From Micrococcales bacterium (GTDB lineage Bacteria; Actinomycetota; Actinomycetes; S36-B12; UBA10799): 64,000 nt of DNA. The DNA lies in NCBI GenBank assembly GCA_016719135.1, contig JADKAV010000005.1:62001-126000 (forward strand), read 5' to 3'. The translations under genes and the position numbers were made by a program. Below the pieces are notes generated by a model. The model was not told the DNA's origin, searched no databases, and was given only the letters and a program-made list of their open reading frames with translations. Below, one piece after another: positions 36,796 through 44,908 of this stretch (within the stretch, counting starts at the first letter, position 1; the number at the start of each line of letters is the position of its first letter).

Positions 36796-37874
36796 CAGGC
36801 ACTCCTACGGGTGGCCAGGACGGTCAGGCGTTCGAAGGCCTGCCGGGTGATCGGGTCGAGGTCCATCCCTGCGACGACCTCGGAACAATGGGCGAAACGT
36901 TCGTCGATCATGGTCTCGACGCTGGACCGGGCTCCGGTGTCGGCAATGACAGCGCGCAGTTTGTCGACCATGTCCGCCGTGATCGCCGGGTCACCCAGGC
37001 CGCGGCGCAGAAGGTCCTGCTGTACCGCGTCGGCGTTCTGCCATGCGATCGCGACCAATGCGGTCCGCTTGCCCTCCCGCAGGTCGTCACCTGCCGGTTT
37101 GCCGGTCTCCTGCGGGTCGCCGAATACTCCGAGCAGGTCGTCGCGCAACTGGAACGCCTCCCCGAGCGGGATCCCGAAATCGGTCAGTTGGTCCAGGTGG
37201 GCGGTATCGGCCCCGGCGGCGGCCGCCCCGATGTGCAGGGGACGCTCGACGGTGTACTTCGCCGACTTGTAACGGGCCACCGTGAGCGCACTGTCCAGGT
37301 CGAACTGACCGCGCACCTGCTCGAGCAGGTCCAAGTACTGACCGGCCATCAACTCGGTGCGCATCTCGTCGAAGATCGGTTTCGCGGCCTGCAACTGGTC
37401 ATCGCGCAGGCCGCTGGCCATCAGCATCTCGTCGGACCAGCTCAGACACAGGTCGCCGAGCAGGATCGCCGAACCCACACCGAAGTCCTCAGGGGATCCC
37501 AGGTAACCGTGGGAGCGGTGCATCGAAGCCAGGCGCCGGTGGGCGGCGGGTTTGCCCCGCCGGGTGTCCGAACCGTCCATCACGTCGTCGTGCACCAGCG
37601 CGCAGGCCTGCAGGAACTCCAGGGCGGCCGCCGCGGTCAGGATCGGCCCCTGTGGATCGCCCCCGGCGCTGCGCCAGCCCCAGTAGGCGAAGGTGGGACG
37701 CAGGCGCTTGCCGCCATCGAGCAGATCCTCGAGGGTGTCGATCAGCGGCATCAGGTCGGCGCTGATCGCGGTGAGGACCTCGACCCGCTCCCGGACGAAG
37801 CCTGAAACGATCTCCCCGAAGTCGGTGCGCAGATCGCGCAGTAGCGCGTCGATGTCCACTGTGGTGTCCTGCAT
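36795..37874 (-). CDS. crtE: Geranylgeranyl diphosphate synthase (CrtE/IdsA type)
   Basis: Prenyl transferase making GGPP for carotenoids. 359 aa. GKRLRPTFAYWGW, first Asp motif LVHDDVMDGSDTRRGKP (about 95), and second Asp motif FQLRDDLLGVFGD (about 240) are intact. TAGATT seven bases before the ATG supports this start; a much longer open frame upstream is a shadow of metF. In M. tuberculosis the gene in this place is idsA2, next to the metF-like gene, so it may also serve other isoprenoids. First gene of the crtE-crtI unit. Confidence 0.93.
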   Translation of the reverse strand: MQDTTVDIDALLRDLRTDFGEIVSGFVRERVEVLTAISADLMPLIDTLEDLLDGGKRLRPTFAYWGWRSAGGDPQGPILTAAAALEFLQACALVHDDVMDGSDTRRGKPAAHRRLASMHRSHGYLGSPEDFGVGSAILLGDLCLSWSDEMLMASGLRDDQLQAAKPIFDEMRTELMAGQYLDLLEQVRGQFDLDSALTVARYKSAKYTVERPLHIGAAAAGADTAHLDQLTDFGIPLGEAFQLRDDLLGVFGDPQETGKPAGDDLREGKRTALVAIAWQNADAVQQDLLRRGLGDPAITADMVDKLRAVIADTGARSSVETMIDERFAHCSEVVAGMDLDPITRQAFERLTVLATRRSA

Positions 37875-37881
37875 ACCCCCA

Positions 37882-37887
37882 AATCTA
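37882..37887 (-). promoter_or_regulatory. Probable -10 box of crtE-crtI (leaderless)
   Basis: TAGATT on the minus strand, seven bases before the crtE ATG, with no ribosome site between. Confidence 0.5.
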
Positions 37888-38009
37888 CGGCCAGCGTCCC
37901 GGGGCGGCATCCTGGCCGCCGTGGTTGTCGAGCACGCTGGTGCGTGTACGAGGTCGCCGCTGGCCGAGCGAGGGTCGCCCTGCTCGACCGCGGCTTCGGA
38001 TCGACCTCC

Positions 38010-38015
38010 TAGAAT
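38010..38015 (+). promoter_or_regulatory. Probable -10 box of metF (leaderless)
   Basis: TAGAAT followed by six bases and the metF ATG at 38022. Confidence 0.55.
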
Positions 38016-38021
38016 CCACGC

Positions 38022-38909
38022 ATGCCCGCCACGCGATCGTCCGTGCGTGAGCGCATCGACGCCGGCGGCCGTTCCTTCTCGTTCGAGTTCTTCCCCCCGA
38101 AGACCCCGGAAGGGACCGGGCACCTCTGGGATGCGATCCGTCGGCTCGAGCCGCTGCAACCAACGTTGGTGTCGGTGACCTACGGGGCTGGTGGCACCAC
38201 GCGTGACAGAACGGTGGAGATCACCGCGCAGATCGCCCATCAGACGACACTCACCCCGATGGGCCACCTCACGTGCGTGGGCTCGACCGCGGCCGAGCTG
38301 CGCGGGGTTGTGGCTGCGTACGCCGATGCCGGCGTGCACCATGTCCTGGCGTTGCGCGGGGACCCAGTGGGCGGACCTCAGGCACCGTGGACCTCCACCC
38401 CGGGCGGACTCGAACACGCCGACGAGTTGGTGGAGTTCATCTCCCGGTTGGGGACCTTCAGCATCGGGGTCGCAGCCTTCCCGGACAAACACCCGAGTTC
38501 CCCATCGTTGGATCTCGACGTCCAGGTGCTCAAGGCCAAGCAGGACCGCGGGGCCGACTTCGCGATGACGCAATTCTTCTTCGAGGTCGAGACCTACTTG
38601 CGTTTCGTGGACCGTGCACAAAGGGCCGGGGTCACCATGCCGATCATCCCCGGGATCATGCCGGTGACCAACGTGGCGCAACTGCAGCGCTTCGCGCAGT
38701 TGTCCGGGACACCTCTGCCCGGACCCATGATCGAACAGTTCGACCGGGTCGCCGACGATCCGCAGGCCGTCGTCGAGCACGGCGTCGAGATCGCCTCCAC
38801 CATGAGTGCAGCGCTGCTCGAGGCGGGCGCCCCGGGTCTGCACTTCTACACGCTGAATCGTTCGTTCTCCACGTTGCGTGTCTATCGGGATCTAGGCTTG
38901 ACGGTGTGA
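38022..38909 (+). CDS. metF: Methylenetetrahydrofolate reductase
   Basis: FAD enzyme reducing 5,10-methylene-THF to 5-methyl-THF for methionine synthesis. The 295-aa TIM barrel has SFEFFPPKTPEG (about 20), VSVTYGAGGTTRD (about 50), HLTCVG, LALRGDP (about 110) and DFAMTQFFFE with the active-site region. It is divergent from crtE across about 150 bases. The stop overlaps the next gene's GTG, so the two are co-transcribed. Confidence 0.94.
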   Translation: MPATRSSVRERIDAGGRSFSFEFFPPKTPEGTGHLWDAIRRLEPLQPTLVSVTYGAGGTTRDRTVEITAQIAHQTTLTPMGHLTCVGSTAAELRGVVAAYADAGVHHVLALRGDPVGGPQAPWTSTPGGLEHADELVEFISRLGTFSIGVAAFPDKHPSSPSLDLDVQVLKAKQDRGADFAMTQFFFEVETYLRFVDRAQRAGVTMPIIPGIMPVTNVAQLQRFAQLSGTPLPGPMIEQFDRVADDPQAVVEHGVEIASTMSAALLEAGAPGLHFYTLNRSFSTLRVYRDLGLTV

Positions 38910-39553
38910 CGCGCAGCGAGTACTTCGAGCGCTGGGCCGAGTTGCACGGCGGGCTTGATCCGCGCACCTCGATCCCGGTTCAGGGCTGGCTGACGGTGAC
39001 GTATGTGCTGGCCAAACCCCTGGTCCTTCTGCGCATGTCTCCCAACGCCGTGACGATGCTGGGCATGCTGGTGGCGCTGTCCGTGCCGTACTGGGTGGTG
39101 ACTGATCGGCTGTTCGTGGCAGGTGTCGTCGCGCTGGTGGCCGGACTGATCGACAACCTGGACGGCGCGGTGGCGATCATGACCGGGCGGTCGTCGGATT
39201 TCGGCTACGTCCTGGACAGTGTGGCCGACCGGGTCGGGGACGCGGCGCTGCTGGTGGGACTGGGGCTTGCCGCCTCGACCCCGTGGCCGGCGGTGGCGGC
39301 GGCGTGCTTGGCCTTCCTGCAGGAGTACACGCGGGCGCGCGCCGCGGGTGTTGGATTCACCGAGATCGGCGTGATCAGTCTGTCGGAACGGCCGACCCGG
39401 GTCCTGATCGTGGGCATGTTCCTGATCGCGGCGGCCACCGCCGGAGTCATCTGGGCGCTCATCGGCGGGTGGGTGGCATTGATCGTGGCGGTGGCGGGAT
39501 TCGGCCAGGTTCTGTGGGCGGTGCGAAGCCGCTTGGCGTCGTCGGAGGGTTGA
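38906..39553 (+). CDS. CDP-alcohol phosphatidyltransferase family protein with altered motif
   Basis: Membrane enzyme (215 aa, about six helices) of the family that joins a CDP-activated lipid to an alcohol. The signature reads DNLDGAVAIMTGRSSDFGYVLDSVAD. The four Asp and two Gly of the D-x2-DG-x2-AR-x8-G-x3-D-x3-D motif are all in register, but the usual Arg is Ile. The alcohol substrate is unknown. The GTG start overlaps the metF stop; a TAGGCT seven bases upstream could also give it its own start. The next 112 bases hold nothing recognisable. Confidence 0.85.
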   Translation: MTRSEYFERWAELHGGLDPRTSIPVQGWLTVTYVLAKPLVLLRMSPNAVTMLGMLVALSVPYWVVTDRLFVAGVVALVAGLIDNLDGAVAIMTGRSSDFGYVLDSVADRVGDAALLVGLGLAASTPWPAVAAACLAFLQEYTRARAAGVGFTEIGVISLSERPTRVLIVGMFLIAAATAGVIWALIGGWVALIVAVAGFGQVLWAVRSRLASSEG

Positions 39554-39665
39554 CGCCCGGGATCGGTATACCGCGTCCAACCGCCTGCTGTTGTCTTCGG
39601 CAACCCAGTCCGCGGGAACCCAAAGGTGCTGTCATTCCACCGTCTGTGACCGCGGAACCGCTGGC

Positions 39666-41141
39666 TCAAGCCCGGCCGATTTCGGCGGCCACGATCTCCG
39701 CGCCCATGCCGACCAATGGCAGGCCGCCGCCGGGGTGTGCCGACCCGCCGACGAGGAACAAACCGGGAACGGGGCTGCGGTTGGCCGGGCGCAGTGCGGT
39801 GGACAACCGGCCGTTGCTGGACATTCCGTAGATGCTGCCACCGGGGGAGGCGGTGCCGGTCGCCAAGTTCTCGGGCGTGCGTATCCGGCGCCACCGGATC
39901 CTCCCGCGCAGATCTACACCCCGCTCGGCCAAGACAGCCAGCACATGATCGGCGTAGTCCTCGGACCGCGCCGACCAGTCCATGGCCGGCGGATCCTGCG
40001 TAGGCGCGTTGACCAGGATGAACCAGGACTCCGCGCCGTCGGGACGCATCGCCGGGTCGTCGGGCACACAGGCGTAGATCGCCGGATCACTGACCGGGGA
40101 CGGGTTCTTGCTGAACAACTGGTCGAACTCGGCGTCGTAGTCCGCCGGGAACCAGACGTTGTGGTGGCGGATGCCGGGGGTCTGCCCGTCGACGGCCAGC
40201 AGGAGGACGAAACCGGAGAAGGAGGGCTGCATCTTGGCAAGCCGCTGCAGCGGTCCACGTGTGCGGCGGTCTTGCAGCAGCGTTCCGTAGACCGTGCGGG
40301 CATCGGCATCGGCCACCACGACGTCGGCGGCCACTGTCGACCCGTCCTGGATCCGGACGCCTGTCACGCCGGCAGCGTCCGTGGTGATCTGCTCCACCGA
40401 GGTGTTGAAGATGAACGTCGTCCCCAAATCCAGACAGCGCTGGTACAGCGCCTCGGCAAGGGTGTGCAGGCCTCCGCCGACATGCCAGATGCCGAAGGTC
40501 TGCTCGACGAAGGGGATCGTGACCAGAGCCGCAGGACTGCGCCGGGGGTCGGACCCGGTGTAGGTCGCATAACGATCCAGGATCATCCGCGCACGCGGAT
40601 CGCGCAGGGTGGCGTGACCCAGCTGGCGCATGGTCCGCCAGGGGGCGACGGTGCGCAGCCGCTGGGGGGAGCGGGCCAGCGGCAGCAGGTCCCGGTAGGA
40701 GTGCAGCGCCCGCCCCAGCACGTCGCTGCGCGTCAGTGACCAGATCTGGCCGGCACGGCGCAACAGGGCGCGCCATTCACGCCCGGTATCCCCGCCGAAG
40801 GCCTCCTGCATGGCGTTCGCGCACGCCCCGGCACCTGCCCCCGGCAGTGTCAGTGACGTGCCGTCAGGGAAGTGGTAGTCGAATGCTGGGTCGACCTCTT
40901 GCAGGTCCACCGATTCCTCGAGGCTGCGCCCGGTCTTGAGGAACAGGTCCCGGTACACCGCCGGCAGGGTCAGCGTGCTCGGTCCCATGTCGAACCGGAA
41001 GCCGTCGTGGGCCAGACCCGCGTTCTTGCCGCCCGGACCCGCGGCTTGCTCGTAGACGGTGAGGTCGTGGCCGAGCGCCGAGAGGCGCGCCGCGACCGCC
41101 AGACCACCCATACCCGCCCCGACAACTGCGATCCTCGCCAC
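39666..41141 (-). CDS. CrtD/CrtI-like carotenoid desaturase
   Basis: Second phytoene-desaturase-family FAD protein (491 aa). N-terminal IAVVGAGMGGLAVAARL, GPGGKNAGLAHDGFRFDMGPSTL, and a C-terminal VPGLFLVGGSAHPGGGLPLVGMGAEI. The GGSAHPGGGLP end resembles CrtD (hydroxyneurosporene/1'-hydroxy-carotenoid 3',4'-desaturase) and CrtN-like enzymes more than CrtI. With cruF and crtA nearby, a 3',4'-desaturase acting on the hydroxylated end is the best guess; ketolase/oxygenase activity is the alternative. GTG start with TAGCCT six bases upstream. Divergent from the VanX-like gene. Confidence 0.82.
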   Translation of the reverse strand: MARIAVVGAGMGGLAVAARLSALGHDLTVYEQAAGPGGKNAGLAHDGFRFDMGPSTLTLPAVYRDLFLKTGRSLEESVDLQEVDPAFDYHFPDGTSLTLPGAGAGACANAMQEAFGGDTGREWRALLRRAGQIWSLTRSDVLGRALHSYRDLLPLARSPQRLRTVAPWRTMRQLGHATLRDPRARMILDRYATYTGSDPRRSPAALVTIPFVEQTFGIWHVGGGLHTLAEALYQRCLDLGTTFIFNTSVEQITTDAAGVTGVRIQDGSTVAADVVVADADARTVYGTLLQDRRTRGPLQRLAKMQPSFSGFVLLLAVDGQTPGIRHHNVWFPADYDAEFDQLFSKNPSPVSDPAIYACVPDDPAMRPDGAESWFILVNAPTQDPPAMDWSARSEDYADHVLAVLAERGVDLRGRIRWRRIRTPENLATGTASPGGSIYGMSSNGRLSTALRPANRSPVPGLFLVGGSAHPGGGLPLVGMGAEIVAAEIGRA

Positions 41142-41147
41142 GCCAAA

Positions 41148-41153
41148 AGGCTA
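41148..41153 (-). promoter_or_regulatory. Probable -10 box of the CrtD-like gene (leaderless)
   Basis: TAGCCT on the minus strand, six bases before the GTG at 41141. Confidence 0.5.
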
Positions 41154-41175
41154 TCGACGGGAGTTGGATAGTGGC

Positions 41176-41910
41176 ATGCAGGCTGTTCCCGAGGAACTCC
41201 CGGACTATGCGTGGGCCACGAGCGAGCCTGCAACGGTGGGATTGACGACCGGCCGGTGGGCGCACCGATTACCGGCGATCGTGCACCGGGCCGAAGCCCA
41301 CGTGCTGCCCGATGCTCCTGCGGCTGACCCGACCCCGCTGGTGCCGGTCGCCCACCCGAGGATCAGGGTTCTGGGCGCGTATTGGCACGAGGGGTGGCCC
41401 TATGCGGTTCCTGGCGCGTGGCTGCGTCCAGTCGCCATGCATCATCTGTTGGGGGCGCTGCAGGCCCTACCCGCGCCGTTCGGGCTGGCCGTGTTTGACG
41501 CCTGGCGCGACCCGCGGTTGCAGGCCGTTCTGCATGACCGCGTGTATCAGGACAGCAGCCTTGCCCCCGGTTTTGTGGCTTACCCCGATCCCGATCCGCG
41601 CCGGTGCCCGCCGCATGCCAGCGGCGGCACGGTCGACCTCACGCTCACCTGGCACGGGTACCCACTGGCCTTGGGAACCCGCTTCGACGCATTCGTCGCG
41701 CAGGCCGCCGCCGATGCGCTGGAGCCGGACGGGCCGGCACTCGAACGCGATCTGCGGCGGCTGTTGGCCGCACCCATGGCCGGCGCGGGTTTCGTCCAGC
41801 ATCCCCAGGAGTGGTGGCACTGGGAGTACGGCACGCGCTACTGGGCCGCGGTCACCGGGCAACCGGTGCTGTTCGGTCACGCCCGGGCACCTGACGCCCT
41901 CGCCACGTGA
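41176..41910 (+). CDS. M15-family D-Ala-D-Ala dipeptidase-like (VanX/DdpX-like) protein
   Basis: A 244-aa zinc peptidase-like protein. FDAWRDPRLQ (about 115, Arg of the active site), a zinc motif PHASGGTVDLTL (about 150; His and Asp ligands) and EWWHWEYGTRYWA (about 215; catalytic Glu and third His ligand) fit the VanX family. No signal peptide is evident, so a cytosolic role (dipeptide recycling) is likely; the sequence gives no reason to infer vancomycin resistance. It stands alone between carotenoid genes, and its 3' end overlaps the GT2 gene by 59 bases, tail-to-tail. Confidence 0.82.
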   Translation: MQAVPEELPDYAWATSEPATVGLTTGRWAHRLPAIVHRAEAHVLPDAPAADPTPLVPVAHPRIRVLGAYWHEGWPYAVPGAWLRPVAMHHLLGALQALPAPFGLAVFDAWRDPRLQAVLHDRVYQDSSLAPGFVAYPDPDPRRCPPHASGGTVDLTLTWHGYPLALGTRFDAFVAQAAADALEPDGPALERDLRRLLAAPMAGAGFVQHPQEWWHWEYGTRYWAAVTGQPVLFGHARAPDALAT

Positions 41911-42952
41911 TGGTGCTGCTCCGGGCGGCCACCACCGACCGTCCGTAGAGGAACCCGAGGGCCACGATCGACACCGGGTGGGCCCAGACGTCCACGACCG
42001 GCTGCCGTGTTCGGGCAGCAACCGCCGCGCGTCCGGCCACCGCGGCAAGGTAGGCACCCAGTGCACGCCGCCGGGTGGGGGGGTCGGGACTGAACAGGCC
42101 GGCGACCGGAAGCACGTACATCAGGCCCAGCAGCGCGACCGTGGGCACTCCGAAGGCGTCGTGCAGTGACTTCGTGTATCCCGCGATGAGGTCGCGCTGC
42201 CCGGAGTACATGCGGCAGGTCGCGATCTGCGTGCCGTCGGCCATCGCCACCCGATGGCCCGTGGCCTTGAACCGGCGCACCAGAGCCAGATCCTCCAGCA
42301 CCTGTCCGCGCACCGCCGCGTGGCCGCCGGCGGCGAAATAGGCGTCCCGGCGGACAGCCACGAACTGACCGTTGCCCGCCGACAGCGCGGGGTGGGAGGA
42401 ACGCTCAGCAACGGCCAGCGGCAGGAATGTCAACCAGGACCACTGCAGGAGCGGCTGCACCAGTCGTTGCAATACGCCTGTGGTGACCTGACGGGGGTAC
42501 GGACACACGAGATCCAGTTCGTGGAGCAGGCTCGCTGCGGCCCGTGCGGCGTCGGGGGCCAGTTCGACATCGGCGTCGATGAACACCAGGATGTCGCCGG
42601 TGGCGGCCTCGGCGAGCCGCTGGCAGGCCCACGGCTTGCCCAGCCACCCAGCGGGTGGTTCATCGGTGGAGCGGATCACCTGCAGGCCGGCGGCCTGCAC
42701 CAAACCGGCGGTGTCGTCGCTGGAGTGGTCGTCGAGAACCAGGATCTGCGCGACCCCGGTCAGCGCCCGCAGGCTGGCCAGCGTCGGTCCGATCCGATCG
42801 GCTTCGTCGCGCGCGGGCACCAGCACACTGATCCGGGCACCCGTGTCCCGGACCACCGGGCGGCGCAGGTGCCGCAGGTTCACCAGACTCAGGGTGCTGG
42901 CGGCTGCACACAACACGGCTGCCGCGCCCATCGCACCGCGCAGAATCCTCAC
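41852..42952 (-). CDS. GT2 glycosyltransferase of the carotenoid operon
   Basis: Membrane-associated family-2 glycosyltransferase (366 aa). N-terminal helix, then ISVLVPARDEADRIGPTL, VLDDHSSDDTA, IDADVELAPDA (the DxD region), GNGQFVAVRRDAYFAAGGH and RGQVLEDLALVRRFKATGHRV with the ED and basic motif, followed by three C-terminal helices. It resembles enzymes that glycosylate carotenoid hydroxyls (CruC/CrtQ-like). The GTG overlaps the cruF stop (GTGA), which favours a sugar-to-carotenoid role over a cell-wall one. Last gene of the ybaK-crtA-cruF operon. Confidence 0.82.
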   Translation of the reverse strand: MRILRGAMGAAAVLCAAASTLSLVNLRHLRRPVVRDTGARISVLVPARDEADRIGPTLASLRALTGVAQILVLDDHSSDDTAGLVQAAGLQVIRSTDEPPAGWLGKPWACQRLAEAATGDILVFIDADVELAPDAARAAASLLHELDLVCPYPRQVTTGVLQRLVQPLLQWSWLTFLPLAVAERSSHPALSAGNGQFVAVRRDAYFAAGGHAAVRGQVLEDLALVRRFKATGHRVAMADGTQIATCRMYSGQRDLIAGYTKSLHDAFGVPTVALLGLMYVLPVAGLFSPDPPTRRRALGAYLAAVAGRAAVAARTRQPVVDVWAHPVSIVALGFLYGRSVVAARSSTITWRGRQVPGRDRTAPVAR

Positions 42953-43701
42953 CGGCGTAGCCACGCCAGAACCGACGGAACGCCCAGAACGGCCATCCCC
43001 AGCCCCCCGATCACCGCCACCGCCGGCCGGTCCAGGAAGACCGCGTTGGCCACGATCCCCCCGATCCACATCCAGCCGTAGAGCAGCAGGGGGACTCCCA
43101 GGTCCACGTCGCGGCGGGGCAGGCGGTTCAGCAGCCACATCAGCAGCAGCGTGCCCGCCAGCCAGCCCGCGTAGTTCTGCAGTGGAATCCCCGGGATACC
43201 CGGCAGGGCCGGGGTCTTGGTCTCCCATACCCAGTAGCCCTCGCCGACCATCTGCGGATCCAGGAACAAGTCCCAGGTCGTCAACCCGACTGCGGCTAAC
43301 GGAACCACCCACCGGGTGGTCAGCGACCGGGCCAACACCAGCGACGGGTAGGCCATCATCAGCCACGCAAGTGGCACGATCACCGGCACCCCGAGCAGGT
43401 GCGGCTGCAGTTCGTCGGTGTAGTGGTACGCGCCGAACGGGATGTCCGTGGTGTGGCCGAGTAACTCGATCCCGAGTCCGAAGCCGGCGGAGATGCCGGC
43501 GAAAGCCGCGGTCCACCGCACCCCGAACTCCAGCAGCGCATGGCTGATACTGGCGGCGGCGAACAGCACGACCACCAGCGTGGTCACCGCTTGTCGTTGT
43601 CCTGCGGGCACGAGGATCCAGGTGATCTGCGCCAGGATGCTGGCGCACACGATCACCCAGGGCCACCAGTGCAAACGCGTCGGTCGGGCGATATCGGTCA
43701 C
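42949..43701 (-). CDS. cruF: Carotenoid 1',2'-hydratase, CruF family
   Basis: A 250-aa polytopic membrane protein (about seven helices) of the DUF422/CruF family, which adds water across the terminal double bond of acyclic carotenoid ends. Family-type stretches: FGLGIELLGHTTDIPFGAYHYTDELQP (about 80) and WDLFLDPQMVGEGYWVWE (about 145). The GTG overlaps the crtA stop (GTGA). Heterodimeric cyclase plus CruF suggests that one end of the product is cyclic and the other carries a 1'-hydroxyl. Confidence 0.87.
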   Translation of the reverse strand: MTDIARPTRLHWWPWVIVCASILAQITWILVPAGQRQAVTTLVVVLFAAASISHALLEFGVRWTAAFAGISAGFGLGIELLGHTTDIPFGAYHYTDELQPHLLGVPVIVPLAWLMMAYPSLVLARSLTTRWVVPLAAVGLTTWDLFLDPQMVGEGYWVWETKTPALPGIPGIPLQNYAGWLAGTLLLMWLLNRLPRRDVDLGVPLLLYGWMWIGGIVANAVFLDRPAVAVIGGLGMAVLGVPSVLAWLRR

Positions 43702-44357
43702 CACAGTTGATCCCCGGTGACCTCCAGAACCGCAAAACGGGCGAAGAGTTCCTCTGCGTACCAACCCGTGGAGCGGGTCTGATCGATCACGGCGCGGTGC
43801 ACCGGCAGCCGATACGCGAAGTCCCGGATCGCCGCCGCGTCACGCCACACGCTGAAGGTGCCTTGCAAGCCGATGGGCGCCTCACCGATCCCGATCCGGT
43901 ACAGCAGACCTGCTTGGTCGGCCAGGGCTGCGGCCACCGGTGGCACCGCGGCCTGGAACCCCCGCCAGTGTGCGAGCCGGACACGGGCGCGGGTGATCGC
44001 CGCCACCGTGCCGGGCCACTTCTTCAGCGAGGGATCTGGCACGAACGGATTGCGCCCGGACCATTGGCCGTGACTGGCGATGGTGCCGAGAGTGAATCGG
44101 GTGTGACTTCGTGCCAGACGGTGCCATTTGTCCAGCACGGGAACCTCGGATGGTTCGGCCGACCAGCAGGTCACCAGAGCCCACTGCCGCAGGTCGGCAT
44201 CGGCGGCGGTGAACCGGCGTCCGGCACCGGTGCCCAGGGATTTGTGGAATTCCAGTCCAGGGACCCGGCGCAGCAACAGCGGGTCGGCGGCCATGTGCCA
44301 CAGCGCCTTACCGATGGCGGATGTGCCGACGGTCCACACATCGAGGTGCACTGTCAT
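43698..44357 (-). CDS. crtA: CrtA-like carotenoid ketolase (spheroidene monooxygenase family)
   Basis: A 219-aa protein similar to CrtA, which adds keto groups at C-2 of acyclic carotenoid ends. Family signs: WTVGTSAIGKALWHMA at the N-terminus, LEFHKSLGTGAGRRF (about 50), WALVTCW, SHGQWSGRNPF (about 115), and a WRDAAAIRDFAYR segment as in heme-binding dimeric barrel enzymes. Its start overlaps the ybaK stop (TAATG) and its stop overlaps cruF. It would act on the open, CruF-hydroxylated end. Confidence 0.8.
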   Translation of the reverse strand: MTVHLDVWTVGTSAIGKALWHMAADPLLLRRVPGLEFHKSLGTGAGRRFTAADADLRQWALVTCWSAEPSEVPVLDKWHRLARSHTRFTLGTIASHGQWSGRNPFVPDPSLKKWPGTVAAITRARVRLAHWRGFQAAVPPVAAALADQAGLLYRIGIGEAPIGLQGTFSVWRDAAAIRDFAYRLPVHRAVIDQTRSTGWYAEELFARFAVLEVTGDQLW

Positions 44358-44842
44358 TACGCTGGCGCCTCACCGACCTCGCCGGCGGTTCCTGCCGTGA
44401 TCCGCAGAAGCTCGTCGTAGCTGGTCCGGAAGACGTAGCGGGGGTGACCGGCGCTGGCCCACACCTCCCGCAGCCGCGACAGGCTGACATCGACCAGGGT
44501 GTGAATCGGTCGTGGGTGCCCCAGTGGTGCCACTCCGCCGATCGGCTGCCCGGTGTGCAGACGTACGAACGAGGCATCCGCCCGGTTGACCTTGCGGCTG
44601 TCTGTCAGGGACGCCAGTTTCAGCAGGTCCGCCCTGTGCGCGCCCGAGATCATCACCAGCAGCGGTTTGCCATCGGCCTCGAAGATCAGCGAGTTCGCGA
44701 TCGCGGACTTTTCGATGCCCAAGGCCTGAGCTGCCAGTTCGGCGGTGGCCGCGGACTCGGGCAGGTGCCGGATCCGCTCCGGGATGCCCAAGCCGGTCAG
44801 TGCCGTTTGCACCTTGCGCACTTGCGCCGGATATTCCTGCAT
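44357..44842 (-). CDS. YbaK/EbsC-family aminoacyl-tRNA deacylase
   Basis: A 161-aa YbaK-like protein that removes wrongly attached amino acids from tRNA. Matching features: SAATAELAAQALG near the N-terminus, IANSLIFEADGKPLLVMISGAHRADLLKL with the conserved Lys region, and GQPIGGVAPLGHP (GxxxGGVxPxG motif). It is first in an operon with crtA, cruF and the GT2 gene; the link is probably positional only. Divergent from the ferredoxin oxidoreductase operon, 78 bases apart. Confidence 0.88.
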   Translation of the reverse strand: MQEYPAQVRKVQTALTGLGIPERIRHLPESAATAELAAQALGIEKSAIANSLIFEADGKPLLVMISGAHRADLLKLASLTDSRKVNRADASFVRLHTGQPIGGVAPLGHPRPIHTLVDVSLSRLREVWASAGHPRYVFRTSYDELLRITAGTAGEVGEAPA

Positions 44843-44848
44843 ATCGGC

Positions 44849-44854
44849 AGCCTA
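44849..44854 (-). promoter_or_regulatory. Probable -10 box of the ybaK-crtA-cruF-GT2 operon
   Basis: TAGGCT on the minus strand, six bases before the ybaK ATG; leaderless pattern. Confidence 0.55.
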
Positions 44855-44908
44855 TTGGGTGGCCTGGGAGGCGCTTGCCCGACGCGTCGATCATCAGGTG
44901 CCCGGGTC

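Noticed and set aside
37875..38843. N-terminal extension of crtE to 682 aa
   Set aside because: The extension is antisense to metF and has no family similarity; a leaderless-type start at 37874 gives normal length.
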